From: Oscillospiraceae bacterium
GTDB taxonomy: Bacteria > Bacillota > Clostridia > Oscillospirales > Oscillospiraceae
DNA length: 64,000 bases
Reading direction: 5' to 3'
NCBI GenBank assembly: GCA_017461445.1
Contig: JAFTXW010000019.1
Coordinates: 1 to 64,000, forward strand
This document shows positions 7,847 to 15,967 of the stretch, one piece after another. A model generated the notes under the pieces. The model was given only the letters and a program-made list of their open reading frames with translations, was not told the DNA's origin and ran no database searches. Position 1 is the first letter of the stretch, and the number at the start of each line of letters is the position of its first letter. Both the position numbers and the translations under genes were made by a program.

Positions 7847-8554
7847 GTGCTGCGTATTGCCATTGTAGACAATGATCTGGATGCCTGCGATCAGATGCAG
7901 ATATTTATACGCCGCTATGCCCGCAGCGAAGGCCTGGACATCACAACGGATGAATTTGACAGGGCGGACAAATTCCTTTCCCAGTATAAGCCTGTGTACG
8001 ATGTGATCTTCATGGGTATCGAAATGCCGGGCCTGGACGGTATGGAGGCAGCAAAGCGGCTGCGGAAAAAGGATACCGATGTGGTGCTGGTATTTGTAAC
8101 GGGAATGGCCCGGTATGCTATCCGTGGGTATGAGGTGGATGCGCTGGACTTTGTGTTAAAGCCGCTGAATTACTATGCCTTCTCCATCAAGCTGGAACGC
8201 GCCCTCCAACGGGTTCGCCAGCGTGCGGGAGAAAACGTCATTTTAAAGACCTCCGAAGGCGTCCGGCGCATCGATCTGCGCCAGATCTATTATCTGGAGA
8301 CAAAAAGCCGGATGCTTTACTATCACACCTCCACCGGCGTGTATTCCGTAAGAGGAACGCTGCAAAGCGCGGAGGAGATGCTGGCAGAGTATTCTTTTGC
8401 AAAGTGCAACCAGTGCTATCTGGTTAATCTGCAGCATGTAACAGATGTGCGGGATGACTGCGTTGTGGTGGCAGGAACGACATTGGAGATCAGCAGAAGA
8501 AACAAAAAATCCTTTTTGTCGGCCGTGGTGGCGTACATAGGAGGCGTAAGATAA
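7847..8554 (+). CDS. LytTR-family response regulator with a receiver lacking the phospho-acceptor Asp
   Basis: A 235-residue regulator of AgrA/LytR architecture: receiver domain (about 1-120) and LytTR DNA-binding domain (about 133-235, with YYLETKSRMLYYHTS and the end ISRRNKKSFLSAV). Acidic pocket residues (IVDNDLD, Asp8 and Asp10), the switch Thr (FVTGMA) and the Lys of LDFVLKPLN are kept. The phospho-acceptor, expected in DVIFMDIEMPG, is Gly57 (DVIFMGIEMPG; codon GGT where GAT is expected). The protein is therefore unlikely to be switched by normal Asp phosphorylation. GTG start with GGAGGGG upstream. It overlaps the partner kinase gene by one base and probably regulates the neighbouring glycoside locus or itself. 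Confidence 0.88.
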   Translation: MLRIAIVDNDLDACDQMQIFIRRYARSEGLDITTDEFDRADKFLSQYKPVYDVIFMGIEMPGLDGMEAAKRLRKKDTDVVLVFVTGMARYAIRGYEVDALDFVLKPLNYYAFSIKLERALQRVRQRAGENVILKTSEGVRRIDLRQIYYLETKSRMLYYHTSTGVYSVRGTLQSAEEMLAEYSFAKCNQCYLVNLQHVTDVRDDCVVVAGTTLEISRRNKKSFLSAVVAYIGGVR

Positions 8555-9831
8555 TGAAAGAGAATCTGCTATCCATATTGCTCAGTGCCATTGTGCTTTT
8601 CGGTGCGGGACTGGTATATATCCTCCCGCTGCGCAAACGGGAAAAGTGGGTGCGCTGGCTGCCGGTGATGTTTCTCCTGAACTTACATTGCATGTGGCTG
8701 AATTATGAGCTGGGGGAAGCCTGGTGGGTTTTGGGGCAGCTGCTGCACTATCTCTGTGCGATATTCATGGTAAACCGCTGTACCAAGCTTGCCTGGCCTG
8801 GCGCATGCTACTGCGCGGTGTGGATCTGTGTCACAGGAGAAATGGTCCATGAATTGTGGATCGTCTTTTCCCAGTATATCCCGGAACTTCATACTCAGCT
8901 TTGGGCGCAAGACCTGTCACTGCTCATTTTCTCGACAGTTTGCTATCTGCTGCTCTTCTGGACTGTGGCCCGCTGGATGCCCCGGGGCGATATCTATCAG
9001 ATCGGCCCACGTCAGCTGTTCAGTGCTTTTTTGCTCGGCAGCATGTGCGTTACGATGGCAAATTATTTTCTGGTGCCCCATGAACGTGACGATACGCTGT
9101 CCGTGATCTTTGTCCTGTGCCAGATCTACTGCGTTTCCCTTTTGTATTTGCAGACGGAGCTCTTTAAAAAGAGTGAGATGCAGAAAGAGTTGGATGCGCT
9201 GAATTTTCTGTACAGCTGCGAGCAGGAGCAGTACGATATGGCCTGCCAGAATATCCGCATGGTAAACCGCAAGTGCGAAGAGCTGGAGCAGACCATTGGA
9301 CAGATGCAGCAGTACCTTCCCGATGCGGTCCGCCAGGAGCTGAAGCGGCCCATGGATGACGCAATGCGGGCCTGCGACACGATGGTGGAAAGCGGAAATG
9401 GTGTGCTGGATATTGTTCTGACCGAAAAAAAGCTGCTAGCAGAAACAAGCGGCATTCAGATCAACTGTGTGGCAGACGGAAAATTGCTGGATTTTATGGA
9501 AGTTGTGGATATCTACGCGGTGTTCTCCAACGCGTTGGATAATGCCATCGAGGCGGTCCGCAGGCTTACAGACGCGGATCAGCGTCTGATCGATCTATTG
9601 GTCTACGAATCTCAGAATTTCCTTGTGATCAACATCTCCAATCCGCTGATGGAGTCGGTTCGGTTCGAGGAAAACCTGCCTGTTACCACCAAAGCCAGGA
9701 ACAGCTTCCATGGATACGGACTGCGTGTTCTTGCCCGCGCAGTGGAAAAATACCAGGGTATGTTTACCGTGGAGGCGAAGGGCGGCTTCTTCACCTTGAA
9801 GGTGCTGATCCCTCTGCCACAGAAGGAATAA
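8554..9831 (+). CDS. GHKL-family sensor protein (AgrC-like) lacking the phospho-acceptor His
   Basis: A 425-residue membrane sensor: about six hydrophobic segments in residues 1-200, a coiled-coil dimerisation region, and a C-terminal ATPase fold with N-box NALDNAIEAV and G-box HGYGLRVLARAVEKYQG. In relatives the dimerisation helix reads NxKCHDLKHQI; here it reads NRKCEELEQTI, so the His is Glu242 and the following D-x-K is changed too. ATP-binding motifs remain. With the partner regulator also lacking its Asp, the pair probably signals without a classical phosphorelay, or by direct contact. Start ATG overlaps the regulator stop (TAATG). Ligand unknown. Confidence 0.88.
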   Translation: MKENLLSILLSAIVLFGAGLVYILPLRKREKWVRWLPVMFLLNLHCMWLNYELGEAWWVLGQLLHYLCAIFMVNRCTKLAWPGACYCAVWICVTGEMVHELWIVFSQYIPELHTQLWAQDLSLLIFSTVCYLLLFWTVARWMPRGDIYQIGPRQLFSAFLLGSMCVTMANYFLVPHERDDTLSVIFVLCQIYCVSLLYLQTELFKKSEMQKELDALNFLYSCEQEQYDMACQNIRMVNRKCEELEQTIGQMQQYLPDAVRQELKRPMDDAMRACDTMVESGNGVLDIVLTEKKLLAETSGIQINCVADGKLLDFMEVVDIYAVFSNALDNAIEAVRRLTDADQRLIDLLVYESQNFLVINISNPLMESVRFEENLPVTTKARNSFHGYGLRVLARAVEKYQGMFTVEAKGGFFTLKVLIPLPQKE

Positions 9832-9840
9832 AATGATATT

Positions 9841-9886
9841 ACACCGGGATTTGTGAACTTTTTACAAATCCCGGTGTATTCTTTTT
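9841..9886 (+). terminator. Terminator after the sensor gene
   Basis: ACACCGGGATTTGT (9841-9854) pairs perfectly with ACAAATCCCGGTGT (9864-9877), then ATTCTTTTT. It separates the regulator pair from the GH3 gene. Confidence 0.85.
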
Positions 9887-9936
9887 GACATCGGATGACC
9901 GAATGTTCAAAAAAAATTACCAGATTTCCCATTTTG

Positions 9937-9965
9937 TTGAAAGGGCGATAGAAAAAGAATATAAT
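9937..9965 (+). promoter_or_regulatory. Strong promoter of the GH3 gene
   Basis: TTGAAA (9937-9942), 17-base spacer, TATAAT (9960-9965). The leader of about 120 bases can form a TCCATGG/CCATGGA hairpin just before the AAAGGAGG ribosome site. Confidence 0.8.
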
Positions 9966-10093
9966 TCTAAACGAAAATGGTGTTTCCATAGGCGAAATTT
10001 ACACAGGCGGAGAATGTGTAGGGATTTCTCTGTTCCTGTCCATGGATTTTTGCTGCGGATTGCCATGGAATTTTAAAGGAGGAAAAAGAAAAC

Positions 10094-13000
10094 ATGCGTA
10101 ACAAGAAACCCGCACTGTGGCGAGGCCTGACCAGCGTATTCTGTATCATTCTTGCCCTGTCCCTGATCCTGGGTAGTGTTCTGGAAGCCAATGCCGGCAC
10201 CATCGACACCTATCTGGGCACTCTGAGTTCCAGAACCGTTTCTGAGAACCCCGAGGATCTGTACACCAAGTATAAGCCTATCGACGATGTCCTGAACGAG
10301 GATGGTACCGGTAATTCCACCGCCCTTATCCAGGCTGCCATCGACCTGGGCCGCCGTGAGGCTGCCGAAGGCGCGGTTCTGCTGAAGAACAATGGTGCGC
10401 TGCCTCTGTCCGAGGGCGACAACATCACCATGCTGGGCATCCGTTCCCACATGAACCTGCTGGGCTCCAGCTTCGGCGTTAAGGCACAGGGTGTTTACAT
10501 CTCTCTGGAGCAGGCTCTGTCTCAGAACGTTACTGACTTTGCGCACACTATCGCTCAGAGTGCTGGCTCCGCTTACAGTGCCGGTGGTCCTACCATCAGC
10601 GGCTGGAGTGGTCAGGAGTTCGAGTTTGACGGTGCCGGTCTGAACCTGAACCAGACTATGATCGACATCTACGAGAACCTGAACACCAACGTTTACAAGC
10701 ACATTGAAAACGAGGGTGCTGCTGAGGTCTATAATCCCGGTGAACCTTCTCTGAATGAGATTGCCGGTGTCAACCCCAACTATAAGGACAGCTTCGCTGA
10801 GTACGGTGACGCAGCCATCGTCGTCATCGGCCGCGCCAGCTGTGAGTCTGTTGACTACATGCCCGGCGGTGTTGCCGAGGGTCTGGGCTTCGAGCACGGC
10901 GAGCCCCTGTCTCTGACTCAGAATGAGCTGGATGCCATCGAGCTGGCTAAGGAAGCTTCCGACAAGGTCATTGTCCTGATTGCTTCTTCCTCTTCCGTTG
11001 AGATCGGCACCCTGAAGAACGACCCCGAGGTCGATGCCATCATGTGGATCGGTGCTGTCGGCTGCTACGGCAACCTGGGTATCGCTGATCTGCTTGTCGG
11101 TAAAGTCAGCCCCTCCGGCGGCCTGTTCGATATCTTTACCGCTTACAACATGTCTGCACCCGCAATGCAGAACTTCGGCCGTCTGTACTATGCTAACTCC
11201 AGCGAAGTCACCCGTTCCGGCGGTGTTATGGGCTTCACTCCCGGTGCTTACGCCATTGAGGCTGAGGGCATCTACGTTGGCTACCGCTACTATGAGACCC
11301 GTTACTACGACGCCGTTGCTGGTGTCCACAATGCTTCCTCCGCCAAGGGTGCTTACGCTACCTCTGACGCTTGGAGCTATGCCGACGAAGTTACCTACGG
11401 CTTCGGTTACGGCCTGAGCTACACCACCTTCGACTTCGACATGGGCGAGCCCGTTTGGGAGCGCGAGATTGCCGAGGACGGCACCCCCAATGTTTATGTT
11501 ACCTTCCCCGTGACCGTTACCAACACCGGTAAGGTCGCTGGTAAGACCCCTGTGCAGATCTATGGCCAGGCTCCTTACTATGAGGGCGGCGTAGAGAAGT
11601 CCGCTATCCAGCTGCTGAACTTCGAGAAGTCCAGTGTTATCGAGCCCGGTCAGTCCGAGGTCGTTAATGTTAAGGTTGACATGCAGTACATCGCGTCTTA
11701 CGACATGGAGTACAAGAATGCTGACGGCACCCAGGGCACCTACATCCTGGATCCCGGTGACTATTACTTCGCAGTCGGCAACGGCGCACACGACGCTCTG
11801 AACAACATCATGGTTGCTCAGGGCATGGATGAGACTCTGATGGTCGGCACCGGTGACGAGACCGCTGTCCACATGGAGAACATCACCGAGAACTTCATCT
11901 CCAAGACCGCATTCTCCATCTCCAAGACCGGCTACCAGATCTCCAACCAGATTCCTTACTCCGACTGGAACTACTACCAGCCCGGTGAGGTCACCTACCT
12001 GTCCCGTGCTGATTGGGAGGCAACCTGGCCCAAGCAGTACCACAACATGACCATCACCAGCACCGAGCTGTTCGACCACCTGAACGGCAAGTACTATACC
12101 CTGCAGACCGGCGACGACACCTCCTCTGTCACCTGGGGTGTTGACCATGGCATCCACATCACTGATATGTATGGCGTCGCTTACGACGATCCTAAGTGGG
12201 ATGAGTTCCTGGAGCAGCTGACTTTGGAAGAGGCAATGTACATCTTCTCCTTCGGCGGTCCCTCCATCCCCGGTGCAGAGTCCATCGGTGCTGTTGAGAC
12301 CTACATGACCGAGAACGCCGGTAATGGTGTTGCCGTTGCTCTGAACGCATCCAAGGATCCCGACGCTCCCTGGGCCATTACCGCTGCTGATCCCAACGGC
12401 AACTGGCATCCCGAAGTCTTTGGCAGCGCACCTCTGGGTGCTTCCACCTTTAACCCCGAGCTCATGTATGAACTGGGTGCCTTTACCGGCCTGGAGTCCC
12501 TGTTTACCGGCATCAACATTCTGTGGGGCCCCGGCCTGAATACCCACCGTCACGCTTATAACGGCCGTAACGGCGAGTACTACTCCGAGGATCCCATCCT
12601 GTCCGGCGTTGCCGCTATGGAATTCGCCATCGGTGCTTCCGAGTATGGCCTGATCGCCGCTCCCAAGCACTTCGCATTCAACGACCAGGAAACCGACCGC
12701 GGCGGCGTGTCCCCCTGGATGACCGAGCAGAGAGCCCGTGAAGTTGAGCTGCGTGCTTATCAGTATGCATTCGAGGCTACCAAGTATGATACCGAAGCGT
12801 ACAACGCCGGTATGCGCGGCCTGATGACCTCCTTCTCCAAGATCGGCGGCGTGGAGTGCACCTGCTCCTACGGCCTGATGACCGAGATCCTGGCTAACGA
12901 GTGGGGCTTCATTGGCTACGCCGTTACCGATATCTACGACGATACCGACCTGTGGGCTTCCGTCCTGAACTCCGGTACCACCTGCTTCGATACCCGTGGC

Positions 13001-13750
13001 CAGTCCGGCTTCTACTCCACCACTACACTGTCCAGCTGCTTCCTGTTCACCAACCAGATCAATGAGGGCACCGGGCTGAACTCCAACTTCATTAATGGCG
13101 ATGTGAACCTGCAGGCTAAGCTGAAGGAAGCTGTCCACAAGAACATCTTCGCATGGTCCGAGTCCCACCTGATGAACCGCTATGCCGGTGAGACCCATAT
13201 CGAACAGCTGATGCCCTGGTGGCGTACTACCTACTATGCTGCAATCGGCATCTCCGCTATCCTGATGGTTCTGAGTGCTGTCATGTACGTCATGGGCTCC
13301 AAGAAGGAGAAGGTCGCTCCCGCCGGTAAGGCTGTTACCATTGTGAACATCCTCGCTGCTGTCCTGGGCATTGTTGGTGTTGTCGCTACCTACGTCTGCA
13401 GCACCATCAGCACGGATAATGCAATGGTCTCCCTGACCTCCTGCCTGGTGGCTGGTATTGTTGGTGTTGTTCTGGCTGTTGTTGGCGGCATCATGGCTTC
13501 CAAGAACGACCTGGTCCGTACCATTTGCAGCCTGGGCTCTATTGCCACCTACATGTTCGTTTTGAGCAACCTGATCAGCGAGCGTGTCATGCTGGTTGCT
13601 GGTCTGTTCTCCTACAATGCTGGTAACACCGTTGGCTGGCAGGTCTTCTATGTGACCATCGTCGCCGGTGTCGCTATGCTGCTGGCATCCATCGTTGTCA
13701 TTATTGGCAGCTTCATGAAGGGTGCTAAGAAAGCTGACGTTGCTGCTTGA
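10094..13750 (+). CDS. Membrane-anchored GH3 beta-glycosidase with inverted domain order
   Basis: A 1218-residue enzyme expected to release beta-linked sugars at the cell surface. Order: N-terminal membrane helix (about 10-32), GH3 C-type alpha/beta domain (about 80-440, REAAEGAVLLKNNGALPL), Fn3-like domain (about 465-570), then the GH3 TIM barrel (about 710-980) with GLIAAPKHFAFNDQETDRGG and the nucleophile Asp946 in GYAVTDIYDD, and finally four hydrophobic segments (about 1045-1215). In ordinary GH3 enzymes the barrel comes first; the swapped order is known from ruminococcal beta-glucosidases such as that of Ruminococcus albus. Codon use is strongly biased, suggesting high expression. Own promoter; AAAGGAGG precedes the ATG. 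Substrate (glucoside, xyloside) not determinable. Confidence 0.88.
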   Translation: MRNKKPALWRGLTSVFCIILALSLILGSVLEANAGTIDTYLGTLSSRTVSENPEDLYTKYKPIDDVLNEDGTGNSTALIQAAIDLGRREAAEGAVLLKNNGALPLSEGDNITMLGIRSHMNLLGSSFGVKAQGVYISLEQALSQNVTDFAHTIAQSAGSAYSAGGPTISGWSGQEFEFDGAGLNLNQTMIDIYENLNTNVYKHIENEGAAEVYNPGEPSLNEIAGVNPNYKDSFAEYGDAAIVVIGRASCESVDYMPGGVAEGLGFEHGEPLSLTQNELDAIELAKEASDKVIVLIASSSSVEIGTLKNDPEVDAIMWIGAVGCYGNLGIADLLVGKVSPSGGLFDIFTAYNMSAPAMQNFGRLYYANSSEVTRSGGVMGFTPGAYAIEAEGIYVGYRYYETRYYDAVAGVHNASSAKGAYATSDAWSYADEVTYGFGYGLSYTTFDFDMGEPVWEREIAEDGTPNVYVTFPVTVTNTGKVAGKTPVQIYGQAPYYEGGVEKSAIQLLNFEKSSVIEPGQSEVVNVKVDMQYIASYDMEYKNADGTQGTYILDPGDYYFAVGNGAHDALNNIMVAQGMDETLMVGTGDETAVHMENITENFISKTAFSISKTGYQISNQIPYSDWNYYQPGEVTYLSRADWEATWPKQYHNMTITSTELFDHLNGKYYTLQTGDDTSSVTWGVDHGIHITDMYGVAYDDPKWDEFLEQLTLEEAMYIFSFGGPSIPGAESIGAVETYMTENAGNGVAVALNASKDPDAPWAITAADPNGNWHPEVFGSAPLGASTFNPELMYELGAFTGLESLFTGINILWGPGLNTHRHAYNGRNGEYYSEDPILSGVAAMEFAIGASEYGLIAAPKHFAFNDQETDRGGVSPWMTEQRAREVELRAYQYAFEATKYDTEAYNAGMRGLMTSFSKIGGVECTCSYGLMTEILANEWGFIGYAVTDIYDDTDLWASVLNSGTTCFDTRGQSGFYSTTTLSSCFLFTNQINEGTGLNSNFINGDVNLQAKLKEAVHKNIFAWSESHLMNRYAGETHIEQLMPWWRTTYYAAIGISAILMVLSAVMYVMGSKKEKVAPAGKAVTIVNILAAVLGIVGVVATYVCSTISTDNAMVSLTSCLVAGIVGVVLAVVGGIMASKNDLVRTICSLGSIATYMFVLSNLISERVMLVAGLFSYNAGNTVGWQVFYVTIVAGVAMLLASIVVIIGSFMKGAKKADVAA

Positions 13751-13765
13751 TTTTCCTCCGTCTTT

Positions 13766-13790
13766 CCCTGACCCATCATATGGGTCAGGG
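13766..13790 (+). terminator. Hairpin after the GH3 gene
   Basis: CCCTGACCC (13766-13774) pairs with GGGTCAGGG (13782-13790). No T run follows, so it may act as a message stabiliser or a weak terminator. Confidence 0.55.
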
Positions 13791-13914
13791 AGGGATTTGC
13801 AGCACTGGATTCAGTAAAATCTCCCTGCTTTTTTTCTTCCTCTGAATGATTCTCCTTTCATTTTGTTGTTTTTGCCATGGGAGGCAGGTAGATTTTTATA
13901 TAAAACAAATGGCG

Positions 13915-13941
13915 GGGCACCGCGGGGCTTCTGCGGTGCCC
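13915..13941 (+). terminator. GC-rich hairpin just upstream of the GH2 ribosome site
   Basis: GGGCACCGC (13915-13923) pairs with GCGGTGCCC (13933-13941), ending 9 bases before the AGGAGG of the GH2 gene and followed only by TAAAAAG. It may block run-through or shape translation of GH2. Confidence 0.55.
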
Positions 13942-13961
13942 TAAAAAGTTAGGAGGTTGCT

Positions 13962-15884
13962 ATGAGAAAAGAGCAACTGCTCAATAACAACTGGCTGTTC
14001 CGCTACCATGACGGTACGGAAATACCTGTAAATATTCCTCATACCTGGAATAACATTGACGGTCAGGATGGCGGCAATGACTACTGGCGGGGCACCTGCG
14101 TCTATGAAAAGATCTTCTCCGCACCCGAATTCGGTGCGGACGAACGTGTTTATCTGGACTTTTCGGGCGCAAACGCCTCTGCAAAGGTCATTCTCAACGG
14201 TTCTACCGCCATGACCCATGACGGCGGCTACTCCACCTTCCGCTGCGATGTGACGGAGCTGCTGAAGCCTGAAAATAAACTGGTGGTGGAGGTTGACAAC
14301 TCCGTCAACGACCGTGTGTACCCCCAGAAGGCTGACTTTACTTTCTACGGCGGTATCTACCGTGACGTGAAGCTGATCGTGGTAAATCAGCATCACTTTG
14401 ATTTGGATTATTTCGGCGGTCCCGGCATCGCCGTTCATGCAGAAGTAAAGGACAAGGATGCCCACGTTTGGGTCCGTACTTGGCACAATGCCAAGAACGG
14501 CACTGTTTCCATCACCCTGAAGGATGCCGAGGGCAATGTGGTTGCTTCCGGTAAGGGCACCGATACCGATATCGAGATCAAAAATGTCCATCTATGGGAT
14601 GGCCTCGATGATCCCTATCTCTACACCTGCGAAGCAGTTCTGACCGTAAACGGCGAAGCTGTGGATATGGTGTCCACCCACTTCGGTGCCCGGTATTACC
14701 ATGTGGATCCCCAGAAGGGATTCTTCCTCAACGGCCGCAGCTATCCTCTCCGTGGTGTCTGCCGCCATCAGGACTGGAAGGGCCTGGGCAATGCTATTGG
14801 CAAGGAGCAGCACGATATCGATATGGCCATGATCCGGGAGATCGGTGCCAATACCATCCGCCTTGCCCATTACCAGCACGACCAGTATTTCTATGATCTG
14901 TGCGACAAGTACGGCATGGTGGTCTGGGCGGAGATCCCCTACATCTCCGAGCACCTGCCCAACGGCCGTGAAAACACCATCAGCCAGATGAAGGAACTGA
15001 TTATCCAGAACTATAATCATCCTTCTATCTGTGTCTGGGGTATCTCTAACGAGATCACCATCTCCACCAAGGACAATAAAGACATGCTGGACAACCATAA
15101 GGTCCTCAATGACCTGATCCATGAAATGGATCCCAGCCGTCCTACCACCCTGGCCTGCTACGCCATGTGCGGCCCCTTTAATCCTGTGGCCCACAAGGTG
15201 TCCGATATCGTCAGCTGGAACCTGTACCTGGGCTGGTATGTGCCCGGCATGTTCCTGAATGACCTGTGGGTGGATTTCTTCCATAAGGTTTACCCCGACC
15301 GCTGCCTTGGTTACTCCGAGTACGGCTGCGAGTGCATGCCCAATCTTCACACCTCCCATCCTAAGCGTGGTGACCAGAGTGAAGAGTATCAGTGCCTGTA
15401 CAATGAGTACATGCTGAACTTCTTCGAGAAGCGTCCCTTCATGTGGGCCACCCATCTGTGGAACATGTTCGATTTCGCGGCAGATGCCCGGAATCAGGGC
15501 GGCGAGCCCGGCATGAACCACAAGGGCTTGGTGACCTTTGACCGGAAGACCCGTAAGGATTCCTTCTACGTCTACAAGGCTTGGTGGACCAAGGATCCCT
15601 TCGTCTACATCTGCGGCCGCCGCTATGTGGACCGTCCCGAGAAGGAGACTTCCGTCAAGGTCTATTCCAACCTGCCTGAGGTCACCCTCTATGCCAACGG
15701 CCAGAAGGTCGCTACCCAGAAGGGCGATAAGGTCTTTACCTTCAAGGTACCCCTGAGTGGGGAAGTGAAGCTGGAGGCTGTTTCCGGCAACTGCCGGGAT
15801 GAGATCGCCATCCGCTATGTGGACACGCCCAATCCTGCCTATAAGCTGGGCAAGGACGGAGGCAACGGCGGCAACTGGACCTGA
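13962..15884 (+). CDS. GH2 glycoside hydrolase (beta-galactosidase/beta-glucuronidase type)
   Basis: A 640-residue cytoplasmic enzyme (no signal peptide). The sugar-binding jelly roll (about 1-180), an Ig-like domain and the TIM barrel (about 270-560) follow the GH2 order. The acid/base is Glu364 in WGISNEIT and the nucleophile Glu453 in GYSEYGCEC. The C-terminal block HLWNMFDFAADARNQGG and the NHK triplet in GMNHKGLVTFDRK are shared by Firmicutes beta-galactosidases; an NxK triplet is also the sugar-carboxylate clamp of beta-glucuronidases. Neighbouring symporter and UxuB-like dehydrogenase favour a glucuronide or galacturonide-type substrate, but this is inference. AGGAGG lies 5 bases before the ATG. 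Confidence 0.85.
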   Translation: MRKEQLLNNNWLFRYHDGTEIPVNIPHTWNNIDGQDGGNDYWRGTCVYEKIFSAPEFGADERVYLDFSGANASAKVILNGSTAMTHDGGYSTFRCDVTELLKPENKLVVEVDNSVNDRVYPQKADFTFYGGIYRDVKLIVVNQHHFDLDYFGGPGIAVHAEVKDKDAHVWVRTWHNAKNGTVSITLKDAEGNVVASGKGTDTDIEIKNVHLWDGLDDPYLYTCEAVLTVNGEAVDMVSTHFGARYYHVDPQKGFFLNGRSYPLRGVCRHQDWKGLGNAIGKEQHDIDMAMIREIGANTIRLAHYQHDQYFYDLCDKYGMVVWAEIPYISEHLPNGRENTISQMKELIIQNYNHPSICVWGISNEITISTKDNKDMLDNHKVLNDLIHEMDPSRPTTLACYAMCGPFNPVAHKVSDIVSWNLYLGWYVPGMFLNDLWVDFFHKVYPDRCLGYSEYGCECMPNLHTSHPKRGDQSEEYQCLYNEYMLNFFEKRPFMWATHLWNMFDFAADARNQGGEPGMNHKGLVTFDRKTRKDSFYVYKAWWTKDPFVYICGRRYVDRPEKETSVKVYSNLPEVTLYANGQKVATQKGDKVFTFKVPLSGEVKLEAVSGNCRDEIAIRYVDTPNPAYKLGKDGGNGGNWT

Positions 15885-15967
15885 TTTCTGCCGTCATTGC
15901 AGAAATTGTATGAGTTTCTCCGGTGCGTTTGCCGGTTCGTAATGACATTCTTTTAGGAGAGATTACT

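Noticed and set aside
10073-13198. A 1041-codon open frame antisense to the GH3 gene
   Set aside because: It has no ribosome site and a low-complexity Gly/Val/Asp/Leu composition. It arises because the GH3 gene avoids TTA, CTA and TCA codons, which keeps the opposite strand free of stops. Similar antisense frames over 474-2222, 15953-17776, 26450-28261 and 27963-29573 have the same cause.
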